The translations under genes were made by a program, and so were the position numbers. Below the pieces are notes generated by a model, which made no database searches, had not been told where the DNA came from, and saw only the letters and a list, made by a program, of their open reading frames with translations. Positions 32,665 through 44,501 of a stretch of 64,000 nucleotides of DNA are shown here, in pieces (the stretch's first letter is position 1; every line of letters begins with the position of its first letter). The DNA is taken from positions 2,976,001 through 3,040,000 of the forward strand of contig JAUCEF010000001.1 in assembly GCA_033558025.1 (NCBI GenBank), given 5' to 3'. The stretch comes from Phytophthora sp. 'mugwort' (taxonomy: Eukaryota; Oomycota; Peronosporomycetes; Peronosporales; Peronosporaceae).

Positions 32665-34465
32665 TCAGCGCCGCAGGACTGCACATGCGCGATCTACACG
32701 ACCGAAGACCGTCTCCAGCCGCATCGGTGCCGAGAAGGCCACCACCAAGACGCCAAAGGGAAGTTTTTCCACCACGAGGCCGCGGGATTTGCCGCTCGCT
32801 ACGGCGCAAACGCTCGAGAAGGTGGCGGACACGACGTGGAACACACAGTCGCTCAGTCTCAGCGCCGGCGTCAAGCTCTGCCGTTGTTCGATTGCTGGCT
32901 GGTGGGCGTCTCTCTCTCCCTGAATGGCTTGACACGTGAGCTGGTGGAACATGGCCAGGAACTGCAGCGGATCCACGTCCAGCGAGACACCGGAGCAGGA
33001 GGACGACGCTCGGAAGCAGCCGTCGCAGTATTAGATGCGGCCCGAGAGCGTAAAGACGCACAGGCCATCGAACGAGGTTTCCGATTGGGGACGTCGGGAG
33101 GATGCAATAGATCGCGTAGGAAGCTGTGCCAATAGCGAGTGTTGCGTCTGTCTATGAGGGAGGGGGGGGGGCTAAGTATTGGGAGGTAGGTTGACTTGAA
33201 AGCAACAAATCTGAGAGTGAGGTGGGGCATGACTCTGTGATACTGTAGGTTGCTATTGCTACAATCCGAAAACTCGCATGATGTCGCCAAATGTCTGCGT
33301 GGAGATTGTCTGCTTGTAGCGCTTGTGCATTGCCGCAGCTTCGTGACGTCCACCTTGACGCATTTACCTGCCAGCAGCGCAACCATCCGCGGTGAGCTTA
33401 GGAACTACAGCGACACAAAGATCGTTAGTACGTTCCCAAGGTGAGCAGCTACACAAGTGGTGGACCCACCTGGCAGAGCTGCGTGACGTTCTTTGGCTTC
33501 CTAGTGGACGATCATGTTTCAAAGTCCACGAACGTGCATCGCCATCGCACAGGCTCCTGCATCGAGCGGTGCACGATATGTGGCGATGAGGGTGCGTCAT
33601 CTCTTCCTTGTTCACCCGCATGAGGTCCAAGGCAAAGCGCTGCCAAACGCATTTAAAAAGTAATTAGTAACCATAACAGACATGACAGTCCATCACGGTA
33701 GTAACCGCAATACCTGGCACAGCATCTCACGGACAACCCACATGGAATTGGCTGATGTGATAATCTCGTCGCCTTCTCTTAGGAACTCCACGACGTTCTT
33801 ACCCTCGAGTCGTTCTCACAGGAACCACCCGTTCCCAGCATCCATGAGTCTTGCGCCAATCCCCATGCGGTTCACCACGCGCAACCAACGCGCCTCCAAC
33901 GTCACCGACCCAGCGGAAGTCGCATCTGCTGCTAGTTTAGCCACCACTGGCTCGTCAGTCGAGCGCATTTCACCCGCATACAAGACGCCCCGCTTGCCGC
34001 GAGAAAAGAAGCGCAGTTAGCCACACTCACCTCCGGTCCCTTGAGCGCCTCGGCTGCTTCGGTGCCGATTGGCGACGTGAGTTCATCGATCTTGTCGCTC
34101 TCGAGCTGCCACTTCTTCCACCTGGGTAAGCATCAATTAAAACGGCAGTGAGTATAACGAGCAGACTAGCAGAGAGAGAGAGAGAGAGGTCGGTCTTCGT
34201 GTTTACCGCTCTAGATGCACCGAGCCGCCAGAAGCGAGTGTCTGCGTCTCGTCCTCCTCTTGGTCTTTAGCTTGCAAGTCTTAGCGTTAACTTGTGCCGT
34301 CCCACGCTGCTCGAACAGCGCCGCCTTGACGCTTTCGCGCTCTTCGCCCGACAGGAACGTCTGCAGTGCCTCGAAGCGCATCAACACGGCCACCTGCCAC
34401 AATGCGCATCTCTTTTTTCTTTAAGCGTCTGGGCCGAGTGACTGGCAAATCAGCGTCTCGAGCAT
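32665..34465 (-). pseudogene. Unrecognised multi-exon gene, decayed
   Basis: Minus-strand exon-like pieces. From a possible start at 34465: MRFEALQTFLSGEERES with a frame break near 34270, then GSVHLERWKKWQLESDK spanning an intron with acceptor ACCCAG (34123). Next is an exon with VTLEARWLRVVNRMGIGARL interrupted by TGA near 33829, and then NVVEFLREGDEIITSANS. Pieces around 33.3-33.65 kb include RFALDLMRVNKEEMTHP, and the last piece (32665-32976 and upstream) has GKSRGLVVEKLPFGVLVVAF. At least two stops and one shift are present. The stops fit C-to-T changes. I cannot name the protein, and it may be more than one gene. Confidence 0.4.
34168..34189 (+). repeat. (GA)n microsatellite
   Basis: About ten AG units inside the intron or spacer of the decayed minus-strand gene. 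A shorter GA run is at 34481-34494. Confidence 0.8.
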
Positions 34466-34550
34466 AACGGGGGGATCCGACTGGAGAGAGAGAGATATTT
34501 ATTGCTGTGGGGATACTAGTATTAATGCTCGCTCGCTGATAGGTCGCTCT

Positions 34551-34697
34551 CTACATGTACATGTCAAGTAGGAACTTCTTGTAGAGCGTCATAAACCTGG
34601 CTAGGAAGGCCTCGAAGTGGAAAAAAAAATGTCTTGTGAGCCGCGCTGCATGCGGTGTTCGTAGTACGAGGCCAACTGCACCAGTTCCAGGCGTGTG
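34551..34697 (-). pseudogene. 3' end of a host gene cut by the LTR of element C
   Basis: Minus-strand reading RLELVQLASYYEHRMQRGSQ followed, after a homopolymer of nine A (plus strand about 34622-34630) that shifts the frame, by FHFEAFLARFMTLYKKF and a TAG at 34551-34553. The residues are protein-like and run directly into the LTR boundary at 34698, so the upstream part of the gene was removed or separated by the insertion. Family not recognised. Confidence 0.45.
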
Positions 34698-35197
34698 TGT
34701 AACCCTGGTAAGTACCGAAGTACCCCTAGTGATAGGGCCAACATCACTATGACGTCACGGCGTCATGGATAGATACCACACATATGGTACAAAGACCTCA
34801 GAACCATCCAATAGGATAACATCTAGGGTACTTTATAGGTGACTAATAGTTAATACTAGCCGAGCGCCGCCCCCTACGCGGCGGTGGGTTTAGTTTTGGT
34901 ACCAGTATAGGGTTTAGTTTTGGCCAACGGCGGCCCGCCTTCGCTGCGCTCGGCAGCCAATGAGATTGCGGCTAGAAATAACGTTATAGCGTGACAGACG
35001 GACCGAGCGACATTAGCGTTGATTTTTAGGATGTAGACGAATTAAAAGGGGTCACCTATAAATATATTCAGCCTTGCATCTACCTAATTTTGGTAACAAT
35101 CCCACAGGCCAGGGACTAGTGAACTGCCGTTCACTGAAAGTTTGTATACTCTCCGGAAGTCACACTTCCTGTGCGCAAGGTGTTGTGTGCCCCGTCA
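34698..35197 (+). repeat. 5' LTR of element C (long form)
   Basis: Starts TGTAACCCTGG and ends CCCCGTCA. Compared with the C' LTR it carries about 174 extra bases (34857-35030) containing two copies of GGGTTTAGTTTTGG. A primer-binding site candidate (TTGGTAGCAC) follows. Confidence 0.75.
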
Positions 35198-35267
35198 CAC
35201 TTGGTAGCACTTATAGTCAATCCACGCCTACGCGGGTTACCACCTGAAACCTCTGGGTCCTAGCAAC

Positions 35268-36240
35268 ATGGACCGGAATGAGTTTCCTAATCCGAACGAC
35301 TGACAGTTTGAGTCCGTTCGCAAGACGACTGACATTTTTGGCATGGATGCCTTGCGCAGCTTGGCGTCGTCAACGCAAGCTGAGCAGGTCGAGCGCGTGA
35401 CCGCATTCGACATGTACGAGCGGGGGCTCATCGAACATATTCGGAGCAACCTGCAAGTTCCGGCCGCAGAGCCGAAACCGGTCTACCCCAAGCCATTGAG
35501 GCTGAAAGTAAACACGTACTAGAGGAAGGAAGGTAAAAACCTTCACTTCTGGGTGCGAGAGGTAGAGCTCGCAATGGATGCGACTCTCATCTCTTCGGAG
35601 CACCTCTGAGTGGTTTTCGCCCTCTCCAACCTTAGCGGGCGTTCTAAGAGTTGGGCGTATACGCGGGAAGCGACAACGCCTGGATGCTTCGCATCCTGGC
35701 CTCAGCTGCGTGAACAACTTAGTGCAGCGTTCCTCCCGGCGAACTATGAGTACCACCAGCGGTCACGCTTCCTGTCATGTAAGCAGGAAAGACGTGAGCT
35801 GCACGAATATATCCAGGAGATGCGGGAGCTCACCGCATCACTCGTGCGAAATCCACTCCATGAATACATTAAGGTGGAAGTGTTCATGGACGACCTAAGA
35901 GTAGGCCCGGCCGCACCCAGCTGTTTCGGGTGCAGACCAATATTATGGAAGAGGCGATCCAAGTCTCCAAGAGGAGTACAGTTACCGCCAGGCGCGCATG
36001 CCTGCGGCGATGTGGCCAGGGGCAGCGATACAAAGTCGCGGGGCTCCAAGCGGGCCAGTTTCCATGGAACTCGGGCTCGCCGAGCAGCATGATATTCGCT
36101 GCTATAGCTGTGGTACGCCAAGGCGCGTGGCACGTGCCTGTCCTGCGGGGAGACAACGAAAACGTTTCGCTACCAAGCCCATCGCGCTCGAGGGTCGCTG
36201 GCAAAGGCCGCAACCCCACGGGCAGGTGAACGCAGGACAC
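35268..36240 (+). pseudogene. Gag of element C
   Basis: ATG 35268 (MDRNEF). Retrotransposon gag core with SKSWAYTREATTPGC, FLPANYEYHQRSRFLSCKQ and LHEYIQEMRELTASLV. In-frame stops at about 35310, 35521 (TAC-TAG) and 35607 (CTC-TGA); the last two recur at identical sites in C'. The 3' part (35.9-36.2 kb) is shifted, and a candidate knuckle region has lost its spacing. Confidence 0.7.
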
Positions 36241-36289
36241 CAGTAGGGGCGGGGCGCCCTACTGGGGAAGATCTAAGTCTTCACGAACG

Positions 36290-36745
36290 GTGCTCAGGTG
36301 GCGCACACCACGGAGATTTATCCTCTGGGAGGCTTTGCACTCTCGAATCGAAGAAGGGCAGCGTTGGGCTGCTATAGTACACGAAAGGGTAGGGGGATAT
36401 ACCAATCCCTTCCGAGTCTTAATAGATTCCGGGGCGTTGAAGAACTTCGCAAGCCGCCAGACTGTTGCAGAGAACCACAACAAGTTGGCCGATTCTTTAC
36501 GAGAAAGCAAAGGCAACTGACAGTGTCGGTATGACTGGCCGACGGAACGGTGATTACCGTTCTCAAGCTCCATCTGTGAAGTTCGAGGACTTCGACAGCA
36601 TGGAGCAGCTTACCGTCCTAGAGATGGACAAGTATGACTTGATCCTCGGCATGCCCTGGCTCGAGAAACTCGAGTCATGGATCGATTGGCGAAACAAGCA
36701 ATCGGGGCCAGCCGGCCCGCAGTTACTCGCAGATAATTGCTGAGT
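36290..36745 (+). pseudogene. Retropepsin of element C
   Basis: FRVLIDSGALKNFASRQT gives the catalytic DSGA. The second half, in another frame, reads MDKYDLILGMPWLEKLESW, the conserved LGMPWL block. Frameshift near 36500. Confidence 0.75.
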
Positions 36746-36856
36746 CACGTTCCCACCTCTGCCAGTAACTGGGGCGTCCGAATGGGGCGCCGGGATGCAG
36801 GATCATCCAGTGCATTTTTGGAAGCCTTCGATGTATTGAGCGAATTTTGAGATGCG

Positions 36857-37590
36857 GTGGCAACAGAAGCTGCACCTGGTCGAGTGCGGCAGTCCGTACA
36901 GGACAGCCGTCAACCTCCGACGGAATTTAAACCGGCTGCTGAGGCTTTAATAGCGGTGCCAGGAGGCACCGACCAGATGGGTAACCAAGGTCTACACCAA
37001 GCCACCCAGACTGAAACGGACGAGGAAGGCGCAGAAGGCGCTTCCTGTGTGGGTAACTTTGCTCCACACCAGATCGTCTCGACTTTTACTGAAGGAGAAT
37101 TGGCGGAATGCGCTTCTTGTGTGGGTAACCATGTTCCATACGAAGCCCTAGAGGTTTTGTACGTCGTCAATGAGACATCCGCAAACATGGGTAACGAAGT
37201 ACCACGTCACCGTCGCCGTCAACGACATAATCGACACCGCAAGTCGAGTCTGAAGTCATTTCAGTCTGGGTCTCTTCAAGCTACTCGGAACCCAGGGCCC
37301 GGGTTCTTCCGACGCGGCCAGTCGAAGGATATTATCACAACCTCGACGGCGAGACCGACCATTGGGTCAAAGCAGGCGGCATCCAGCTAGAGCAGCTGCC
37401 AGAAGTGCCAGAGCTCCTGAACCTCGAAGAGTTGACGCCGACAAATTTCCTGGCCAACTTGAAGGCTGGGAAAATCGCGGATGTGGTACTATTGAAGCAA
37501 GAGTCCACTCCAGAGGAATTAAATGCCTCCTCGGTTATGGACGAAGACGTCCTGGAGGCATTCTCCTCCCAGCGTGCCTCGCGCTAGGAT
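36857..37590 (+). pseudogene. Post-protease spacer of element C
   Basis: Acidic and Thr/Gln-rich frames. A near-repeated phrase around ASCVGN...VPH recurs at about 37050 and 37120. After a shift come ELLNLEELTPTNFLANLKAG and VVLLKQESTPEELNAS, the conserved block just upstream of reverse transcriptase in this lineage. It is matched at 52.6-53.4 kb in C'. Confidence 0.5.
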
Positions 37591-37822
37591 TCTGATACTC
37601 TCAAGAACCCGAAGGATCCAGTGTATCCTTATTATTGTGAATGAAGCCGAGCAAGTGGGGCACCAAATTCTACAAGACGTATTGTACAGAGACGGCGTAC
37701 AGCTCTAGGGATCTTTTGCACAATCTACTCCGTTATGTATACGGGACGATCGTGATAACCATCTCGAGTTTTTCCGGATCTAACGTTATCTATTTTTTTC
37801 TTGTCATGGTTCAGGTCGGAGA

Positions 37823-38687
37823 TGTGGTACTGCATATCCGGATAAGATGGATGTTGACTGGCGGCTAGAAGATCCACGTCGCCAGCGGCAGCCATAACAG
37901 CGTTAAGGTGATGGATCCGGACCATCCGACACGCCTGGTCTGTATATGGTACGGATCCTGGACCCGTCCCGTGGGATCAGATCCTAAGTATTGGATCCGA
38001 TCAGTTTAGTGCACATCTGGTAAACGATATGTAGCTAAATCGAGGTAGAGTGGAGACGGTTGACCACGAGAGGTCTTATATGGGATCTGGGGCTATGATT
38101 AGTCCTTAGGATATGTTTTGGGATGGGATCCGAAGGTAGATAGGATAAGGCATAAATCAGAACCGAATTTTCACTGGAAGACAGACTCGCCTATTGTATA
38201 GGGGATTTCTATTGACCACACTCATAGATCAAGTCTAACTTTGGCGATCTTCCTGCACACGTGGCAGCCCTAGGATAGCTTGGCCAGGTCGCGCTCGCCC
38301 TTTGGTTTCTCAGCCCCCCCCCCCCTCAAGATCCCGCTATTGGAGGCGGCAAGCACCGTAGAGGAGCAAGGACAACTCCGATAAGGAGCAAGGACACCCT
38401 CAAGAAGGAACAACTCCGGATCCCGTATTTATATTACGGATCCACAAGGTCTACGCAAGAGCTCAAGACCAAACAGACACCGGATCCCATGCGCAGGAAT
38501 ACCCGCACGGATCCACTCCCTCCCAAGTCCCCACAAGGACGTCCAAGGCCCACCAAGTGCGCATCTCGTGTCAACGAGAGAGCAGTACCAGCTCGCGACG
38601 GGTACACAAGGTGAACCACTCAGCAACAACATAGCCGTTGGAGTACCCCCTCCGTTAGTCGGTGTCTAGGCGCAGTGCGTGTGAGTT
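37823..38687 (+). repeat. 5' LTR of element B
   Basis: Starts TGTGGTACTGC; ends TGTGAGT before TGGGACCCCAC. Differences from the 3' LTR are mostly in the first 60 bp and in the C-tract (12 against 8 C). Confidence 0.85.
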
Positions 38688-38712
38688 GGGACCCCACTGA
38701 ATTTCAGCGGAT

Positions 38713-40954
38713 TTGTCCACCACAACGGTGCACGTGCCCGGATCTGTTGGCGACGCGGGATTTCACCGTGAGTCCCAAGATGATGCGCAAGTGAGCAATG
38801 GATCGGGAGATGAAGCGCCGACGGCGTCGTTGAAAGAGAGATCCACGGATCGGCCGAGCCCTGAGAGGAGCTCTGCCGACGAAAAAGAGGATGTTCTGGC
38901 AACGGATCAGGAAGCGAAATCTAGCTTTCCTCCCCAGGTCCCTTCGGGGACCCCCGCAGGTCTTGACGCGAGTCAGGACCTGCCGGACGAAGGATCGTTC
39001 GCGAGAGCGAATGATCTTCCACCACCACCCCAGCGGCCTCAAGTGCCACGTCAAAGAAGAAGACGAAGGCCGCACGAAAGAAACTCAAGGCACCAGGCTC
39101 GGATGACGAAGATCATGCTGTATTAATAAAATGAAGTCTACCTGGTCACGATCTAAGCTGGAGTCGGCGTACGTGCGTATAGAGCTGAACGACTTCCTGC
39201 GCAAGGACCCAGTGATGCGGATCCTGCAGCTGAAGCAGCTCGGATACCTCATCGGACCTGTGTCGCCCCCGTCGTCAACCACAACCAAGCTGGACGCCGC
39301 GATGGACCTGCTGAGGATGCTGGAAGAGGCCGGCCTTACGGCAGGAGCGTTCGACGCTGACGACCTGTCCAATTGGACGCCGATACGATCCGAATCTCGG
39401 CCGCGTCGCTCTTCAACTTGCTGAATCCCCTCGTGGGCGAGCGATCGGCGGCTGCAGCCCGAGACCAAGACCGAGCACAGCTCGACAATCGAGGCCAAGG
39501 CGGGATACGTCTCGTCGCCCGAGACCAAGGCGGCGTACACCAGGTCGCCGGAGTACCACACACGATCATTGCAGCACGCGTCGGCTACGTCAGATGTCGG
39601 ATCCAGCAGTTGATCGGAAAAACGACTGATGTCGCTTGGGCCAGCCCGGTGCCGCGATGCTGCAGTCACGTTCTGCGAGCACTCTGGAAGATAAGATCCC
39701 GGCTCCGCGTCCGGAGAGACCGTCACAAGCCCGGGTCCGGTCAGCGATCCAGCCCAGGAGCCGACGAGTGGTATGGATCGCAGGACGTCGACACGGAATC
39801 GGTGGATCCCAAGATCACCACCCCGAGCACTGGGAGTATGATCCTGATGATCTCGACATGGATCCACGAGACGCACGGCTACTACAGCGGCAGCAGTCGT
39901 TCCGGCTAGATCGTCGACGGTTCAACGCGTCAAGATATTGGCCATCTCGGATCTGAAGGAATTCGCAGGCAAGGACCATGACAAAACCGTGCACGAGGGT
40001 GGATCAGCAAAGTCAAGTCCGCATTCACGAGGGATCAAGCTACAGACGAAGAGAAATGCCTTACCTTCGCGGATCTGCTTACCGGCGCCGCGAGGAACTG
40101 GTACAGGCGGCTGGGCGATCCACGCGGACGAAGTGGAGTGACTTGCTCAGGGGCATCCAGACGCAGTACTGCGGATTGGGAATCTCGGTAGCATGGCAAT
40201 ACTACAACGCGCGAAAGCGCGCAGAGGAGACGCCGCTGGAGTATTTGCACCGCCTCAACGTCGCAGGCATGCGTGGCTGAAGATCAAGGACGGCGACGCG
40301 AAGGCCCGTCACAAGCACGTGGAACACTTCATCAAAAGTCTGGGAGACCAGGATCTTGCCTATCAGCTCACACTGCTGCGCTTGGCTGACGGGGATCTGT
40401 TGGAGGACGTGCTGCGCGCGCTCGCGAAGCGCGGCAGAAGAAGTCGACAGGTTCCGGCAAGTACCGATCCAAGCCGAGTCCTGTTCCACCAATGGCGCCA
40501 GCCCGTGCTGTACGCTCTATCAAGATCCCAGATTCCGGATCCGAGTTCGGATCGGACTCTGAGGGGTCAAGATCTGAATGCGAACTGCGCCGAGCGTACG
40601 TGGCTGCGGCGAATGACCAGTCTCAGGCAGCTGCAGCAGCGGATCCGCCAAGAACACCGGATCCTGGGCGCTCGAATGATGCGCCAGAGGATCCCTCGAC
40701 AACAGGATCACCGCCCGCGTTTCGGCAGAGATGGCCAGATGCGCTGCGCGCACTGCGGATCGCGTAAGCACTCGGATCTTGGGTGTTGGAAGCGTCCGAC
40801 CTGTCAGAAGTACGGTAAGAGAGGACACCCGTCAGATCGGTGCTACTTCGTGTGTCGTGGCGGTGGTGAACTACACGATCACGGCAAGTTCCAGATGGAG
40901 AGGGAGAGAGAGAGAGAGATCGTGGAGAAGAAGCCGAAGGATCAGAATCGCTGA
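38713..40954 (+). pseudogene. Gag of element B
   Basis: An N-terminal Ser/acidic frame from 38713 shifts near 39020 and restarts at 39131 (MKSTWSRSKLESAYVRIEL). The capsid-like core is split between 39978-40280 (LGISVAWQYYNARKRAEETP) and 40193-40954. The latter frame carries HVEHFIKSLGDQDLAYQL and the zinc knuckles at about 40741-40860. The first knuckle CAHCGSRKHSDLGC is intact; the second, CQKYGKRGHPSDRC, has Tyr in place of the second Cys. A GA microsatellite follows at about 40899-40920. Confidence 0.8.
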
Positions 40955-41170
40955 TCGCGAGCTGATCTAATTGTTAATACATATGAACTTCATAAAAAAC
41001 GTACGGCTATGGTTGCAAGTTTTCGACCTGTTGACGACTACGAACGATCCGAGGTCACGATGACTTTGGATCTGTGGCCAGGCGAGTCGCGTGGATACTG
41101 GAAGAAACCATGTCCCCGGCAAGCACTTCAGCAGGCGAAAGCGAACAACTAGACCAACAACGTCAAAGCT

Positions 41171-41602
41171 GTGGCGTTTCTTGATCCAGGATCCGAGGTG
41201 TCGACCATCGACGCCACCTTTGCTCGTAAGGTAGGATGCCATATCGACACAAGTCAGAGTCAAGAATGCGTCGGAATTGGGAAAAAGCTGTACGTCGCGA
41301 TAGGATGCACACGGATCAATCTTACCTTGGTGGGATTCTTGGTGTACTTCTACGACGTCTGGGCGGGAGACAATCTGCCGCCGGACTATCAAGCCATCCT
41401 CGGCATGGACTTCATGGTCCCGGCTGGGATCCGGCTGGATCTCGGCGACGGATCCATGTGCCTGCCGGACGAGGTGCGAGTCATGTTTCAAGGGCGCCGC
41501 CAGATCTTCAACGACAGAGCCCGCCCGGTGTTCGTGGGCGACCATCTGATGCTGGGGGGTCGCAGAATCCATGGGGCTCCCTCTGCGGATCCGTGTGTCT
41601 GA
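41171..41602 (+). pseudogene. Retropepsin-like protease of element B
   Basis: 143-residue open frame. AFLDPGSEVSTIDATFARKV replaces the DSG/DTG active site by DPG. The rest of the fold is well kept (AILGMDFMVPAGIRLDLGDG). Whether DPG is active is unknown. The frame ends early relative to the family through a shift near 41560; the next frame (41571-42002) continues LRIRVSDNEKLWLARGERW. Confidence 0.75.
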
Positions 41603-41619
41603 CAATGAAAAGCTGTGGT

Positions 41620-42960
41620 TAGCCCGCGGTGAGCGCTGGGTACCCACCCTGGTTAAAGGCGCAGGCAGGATACGCTACTTGCATCTCACGAACCTGGGCG
41701 ACACGAAGCTGATCTTGAACAGGGAAGTACAAATCGGACTATGGCTGACAGGGTTCATATTCCTCGCCAGCCAAGCTTCGTCTCTGTATGACCCCGGCGC
41801 TACGTCGAGTGGCATACCATGGCGTGGGAAGCCACTACGGATGCGGCATCCGCCGTTGCAGCGACGCCGCCAGCGCCGAATCTGGAGATCGCTGTTGACT
41901 GAATGGAGTACGACCCGCCGACCAGGATGCTGCCGCGATCGAAGGCCCCTGAATCCACAGGAAGTAAGGACGAGCGCCAAGAGGCTTACAGTGTGGCGGT
42001 AACTCGGCCTCTGAATGCAAGTCAGGGCACAGAACAGTGCGACACATGATTTGAGACATGAGCATAATCACGCCCCGTCTCGTGCACCCGGTATCGGCGA
42101 CGTGCATGCAAGATGGATAATCGACGCGAAGGTCGCGATATCAGACGGAGGTCCAAGAGAAGCCTTTGTGGCGCAAGAGGATGCGGCAGACGCGCCCGAT
42201 GATACCGGTCAAAATGAGACCTCGCATGACCCGCCCGAGGTAGGGATCCCGAGATCGGCCCGCCGACGGACGTCACTGTCGCGACGCGTGTCAGTGATTT
42301 TTCGGTGGGGAAGATAAGGCGATCAGGCGACCAGTCACAAGGCCCTGTACAAGAACGGCCACGGTCTCATATCGCCAGGAACGCCCGTTGGCCGCAGTGC
42401 GTGCCGCGAGGGCTGCGCGAAGGGCGCCTCGCCTAGCGAAGGCCCCAAAGGGAGTTGCGCGCTCGGGCCTGGTGGGGAAGACGCGCCATGGGAAGACGAA
42501 GCGGCGAACAGTGCCGTTCACGAGGCCAACGGAAGATTGAGGGCTGGCCAATCGTCGCTGATCGACGTGCTGGAGTCAAGGTGACCTTCTGGAGGTTGAT
42601 CTCCCGTCGGAGACGTCGAGTCAAGCCCCACGGTTTCCGATCAAGGATCGCGCAAACAACCGCGAGGCCCAAGTCAAGGACCTCCCGGAGGATTGCCCGA
42701 CGAAAGCGGCAAGGACGGATCTGGACGTTGGGACCAAGATACATGACGACTGGAAGGAAGATCCAGTGCAGGATTCCGAGGTCGCCTACCACGGCGGCGG
42801 GACGCTGCGCGCCGAAGAAGTGCAAAGCGAGCTGGCTGTGCCGCCGGAGGTAGCACCCATCACGGTCAACGTGCGGATCGAGGATAGGCAAGTGGGGGAT
42901 CCTGAGGTGAACACAGAGGAGGAGGTCCGTCCGCTGCGGGGCATTATCTGGTCCTACCAG
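41620..42960 (+). other. Protease - reverse transcriptase spacer of element B
   Basis: No catalytic domain seen. Short frames include 42015-42317 and the end at 42766-43017 (EEVRPLRGIIWSYQHLLIGK), which leads into the DIDVG block at the start of the reverse transcriptase domain after a TGA near 43015. Arg/Asp-rich, low-complexity. Confidence 0.5.
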
Positions 42961-43021
42961 CACTTACTGATCGGCAAGGGCAACGCGCTGCCTTCTGCGG
43001 CTGTAGGCGTGGTGTGAGACA

Positions 43022-44420
43022 TTGACGTTGGAAAGGCCACCCCAATCGCACAACGTGTGCGAAAGATCGCCCCAGTTCCCCGAGAAGGTATCGGATCTAC
43101 TCAAGGGACTGCTGTCGGCCAAGATCATACGACACTCAACGTCTCCTTGGGCATCACCAATCGTGGTGATCATCAAGAAGAATGGTGTGGACATAAGGTT
43201 GTATATTGATTACCGCCTGGTCAACGGTCTCACCAAGCTGATGGTCTACCCGATGCCCCTGATCAACTGTCTGCTTGAGGATCTGGACAAGGTGCTGTGG
43301 TGTTGCTCGCTGGATATGGCGAGTGGCTTCTGGGTTGTGTCTATGACGGATCGCGCTCGTGCTATCTCGGCATTCATCACGCCGTTTGGCCTGTTTGAGT
43401 GGAACCGCATGCCATTTGGGTTGAAGAACGCCCCACTGATCTATCAGAGGCTGATCGACAACGTACCGTATGGCTTCTTGCTGATCCCACAGCAGCGGAT
43501 CGAAGATCCTCAACGGACATCTTCGAAGGAGAAGATCCGGAAAAAGTAGGTGAACCTTCCGTACTGGGTCGTCGATCCTACATCGATGACATCCTTGTTA
43601 CGGCCGGATCCTGGGATCTTTGTGCGAACAGTGAAGCTCCTGCTTTGCCGCCTGTGACAAGTGTAATGTCTCGATCAGTCTCGCAAAGAGCTTCTGGGGA
43701 CTGAAGAAGGTAGATTACCTCGGACATCGTGTATCCATCGAAGGCTTGGAGGCTCATCCGAAGGATCACAGTGTGGATCTGCCATTCCCGAGATCTCTAC
43801 GGTCTATGCAGTCGTTCTTGGGTAGACTTAACAACGAAGGACGCTTCATCGAATTCATAGCCGTGTACGCGTTGGTGTTGTACGAGCTGCAACAGGTTGA
43901 TTTCGCCGCGATGCGCGCGGAGAGCGGGATCGCTGTCAACGAAGGGAAGATTGGCCGAGAGATCCTCGAATGCGGAGATCCCCAGCCCAATCAGGATCCG
44001 GAGGCATCGGAGTCGAAGTGGATCCGAGCTAGGCAGCATTCGCCACACTGAAGAACAAGATCGCGACGACCCCGATCTTCCGACACTTCGACCCGGAGAA
44101 ACAGCCTGTACTGATCGTCTATGCCAGCGAGTGGGCGGCAGTGTCCGCCTCCATGGTGCAGGATCACGACGGCACATACTTGCCTGTGATGTTCACGAGC
44201 CGCACGTTGAAGTCGAACGAGTTGATCTACGGCGTCGTGGAGAAGGAAGTGCTAGCGCTGCTGCGTATGCTGGATCTGGGTCATTCGATGCTGGTCGGCA
44301 GATCAATCAAGATCCTGATGCGGCACTCGACTTTGGCTTGGCACTGCAGGGTTCCAAGGGCGGCTCGGACAATGGGCCGCGTTGCTATCACTCCCTTGGG
44401 CGATGGAGATCACTAAATGC
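43022..44420 (+). pseudogene. Reverse transcriptase and first RNase H of element B
   Basis: Copies the RNA into cDNA. 43022-43549 holds fingers and palm: SPWASPIVVIIKKNGVDIRL, YIDYRLVNGLTKLMVYPMPL, LDMASGFWVVSMT and FGLFEWNRMPFGLKNAP. After a shift, YIDDILVTAG (about 43580) is the YxDD box. VDYLGHRVSIEGLEAHPKD and FLGRLNNEGRFIEFIA form thumb and connection. RNase H is at about 44060-44420 (VLIVYASEWAAVSASMVQD, MFTSRTLKSNELIYG, VEKEVLALLRML). In the first motif Asp is replaced (VYASEW), and shifts occur at about 43550, 43700 and 44050. Confidence 0.85.
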
Positions 44421-44501
44421 ACGAAAGGCGAGGATGAGTTTTGGGATCGCTGGCTGCATGTGTGACACCACGATCGATAGTGGATCAAGCACGGGTGGAA
44501 A

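Larger units (their letters stand above)
34698..37620 (+). mobile_element. Element C: Ty3/gypsy chromovirus copy, truncated after protease
   Basis: 5' LTR, gag, protease and a Glu-rich spacer. It is co-linear with element C' (51126-53470) but ends near 37620, a little before the reverse transcriptase. The sequence between 37620 and 37822 is not recognised. Two gag stops are shared with C'. Confidence 0.8.

Noticed and set aside
34900..34945. Telomere-like GGGTTTAG words in the LTR of C
   Set aside because: Only two separated copies within an LTR; not a tandem TTTAGGG array.
39085..39876. 263-residue minus-strand open frame opposite gag of element B (also at 14279-15072 and 27160-27953)
   Set aside because: It mirrors a conserved gag coding region, has biased Arg/Ser/Asp composition, and is interrupted differently in the copies. 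A shadow of the sense frame is the simpler reading.
42433..42963. 176-residue minus-strand frame in the B spacer
   Set aside because: Overlaps sense sequence leading into reverse transcriptase; composition looks like an antisense shadow and no coiled coil or conserved block is seen.
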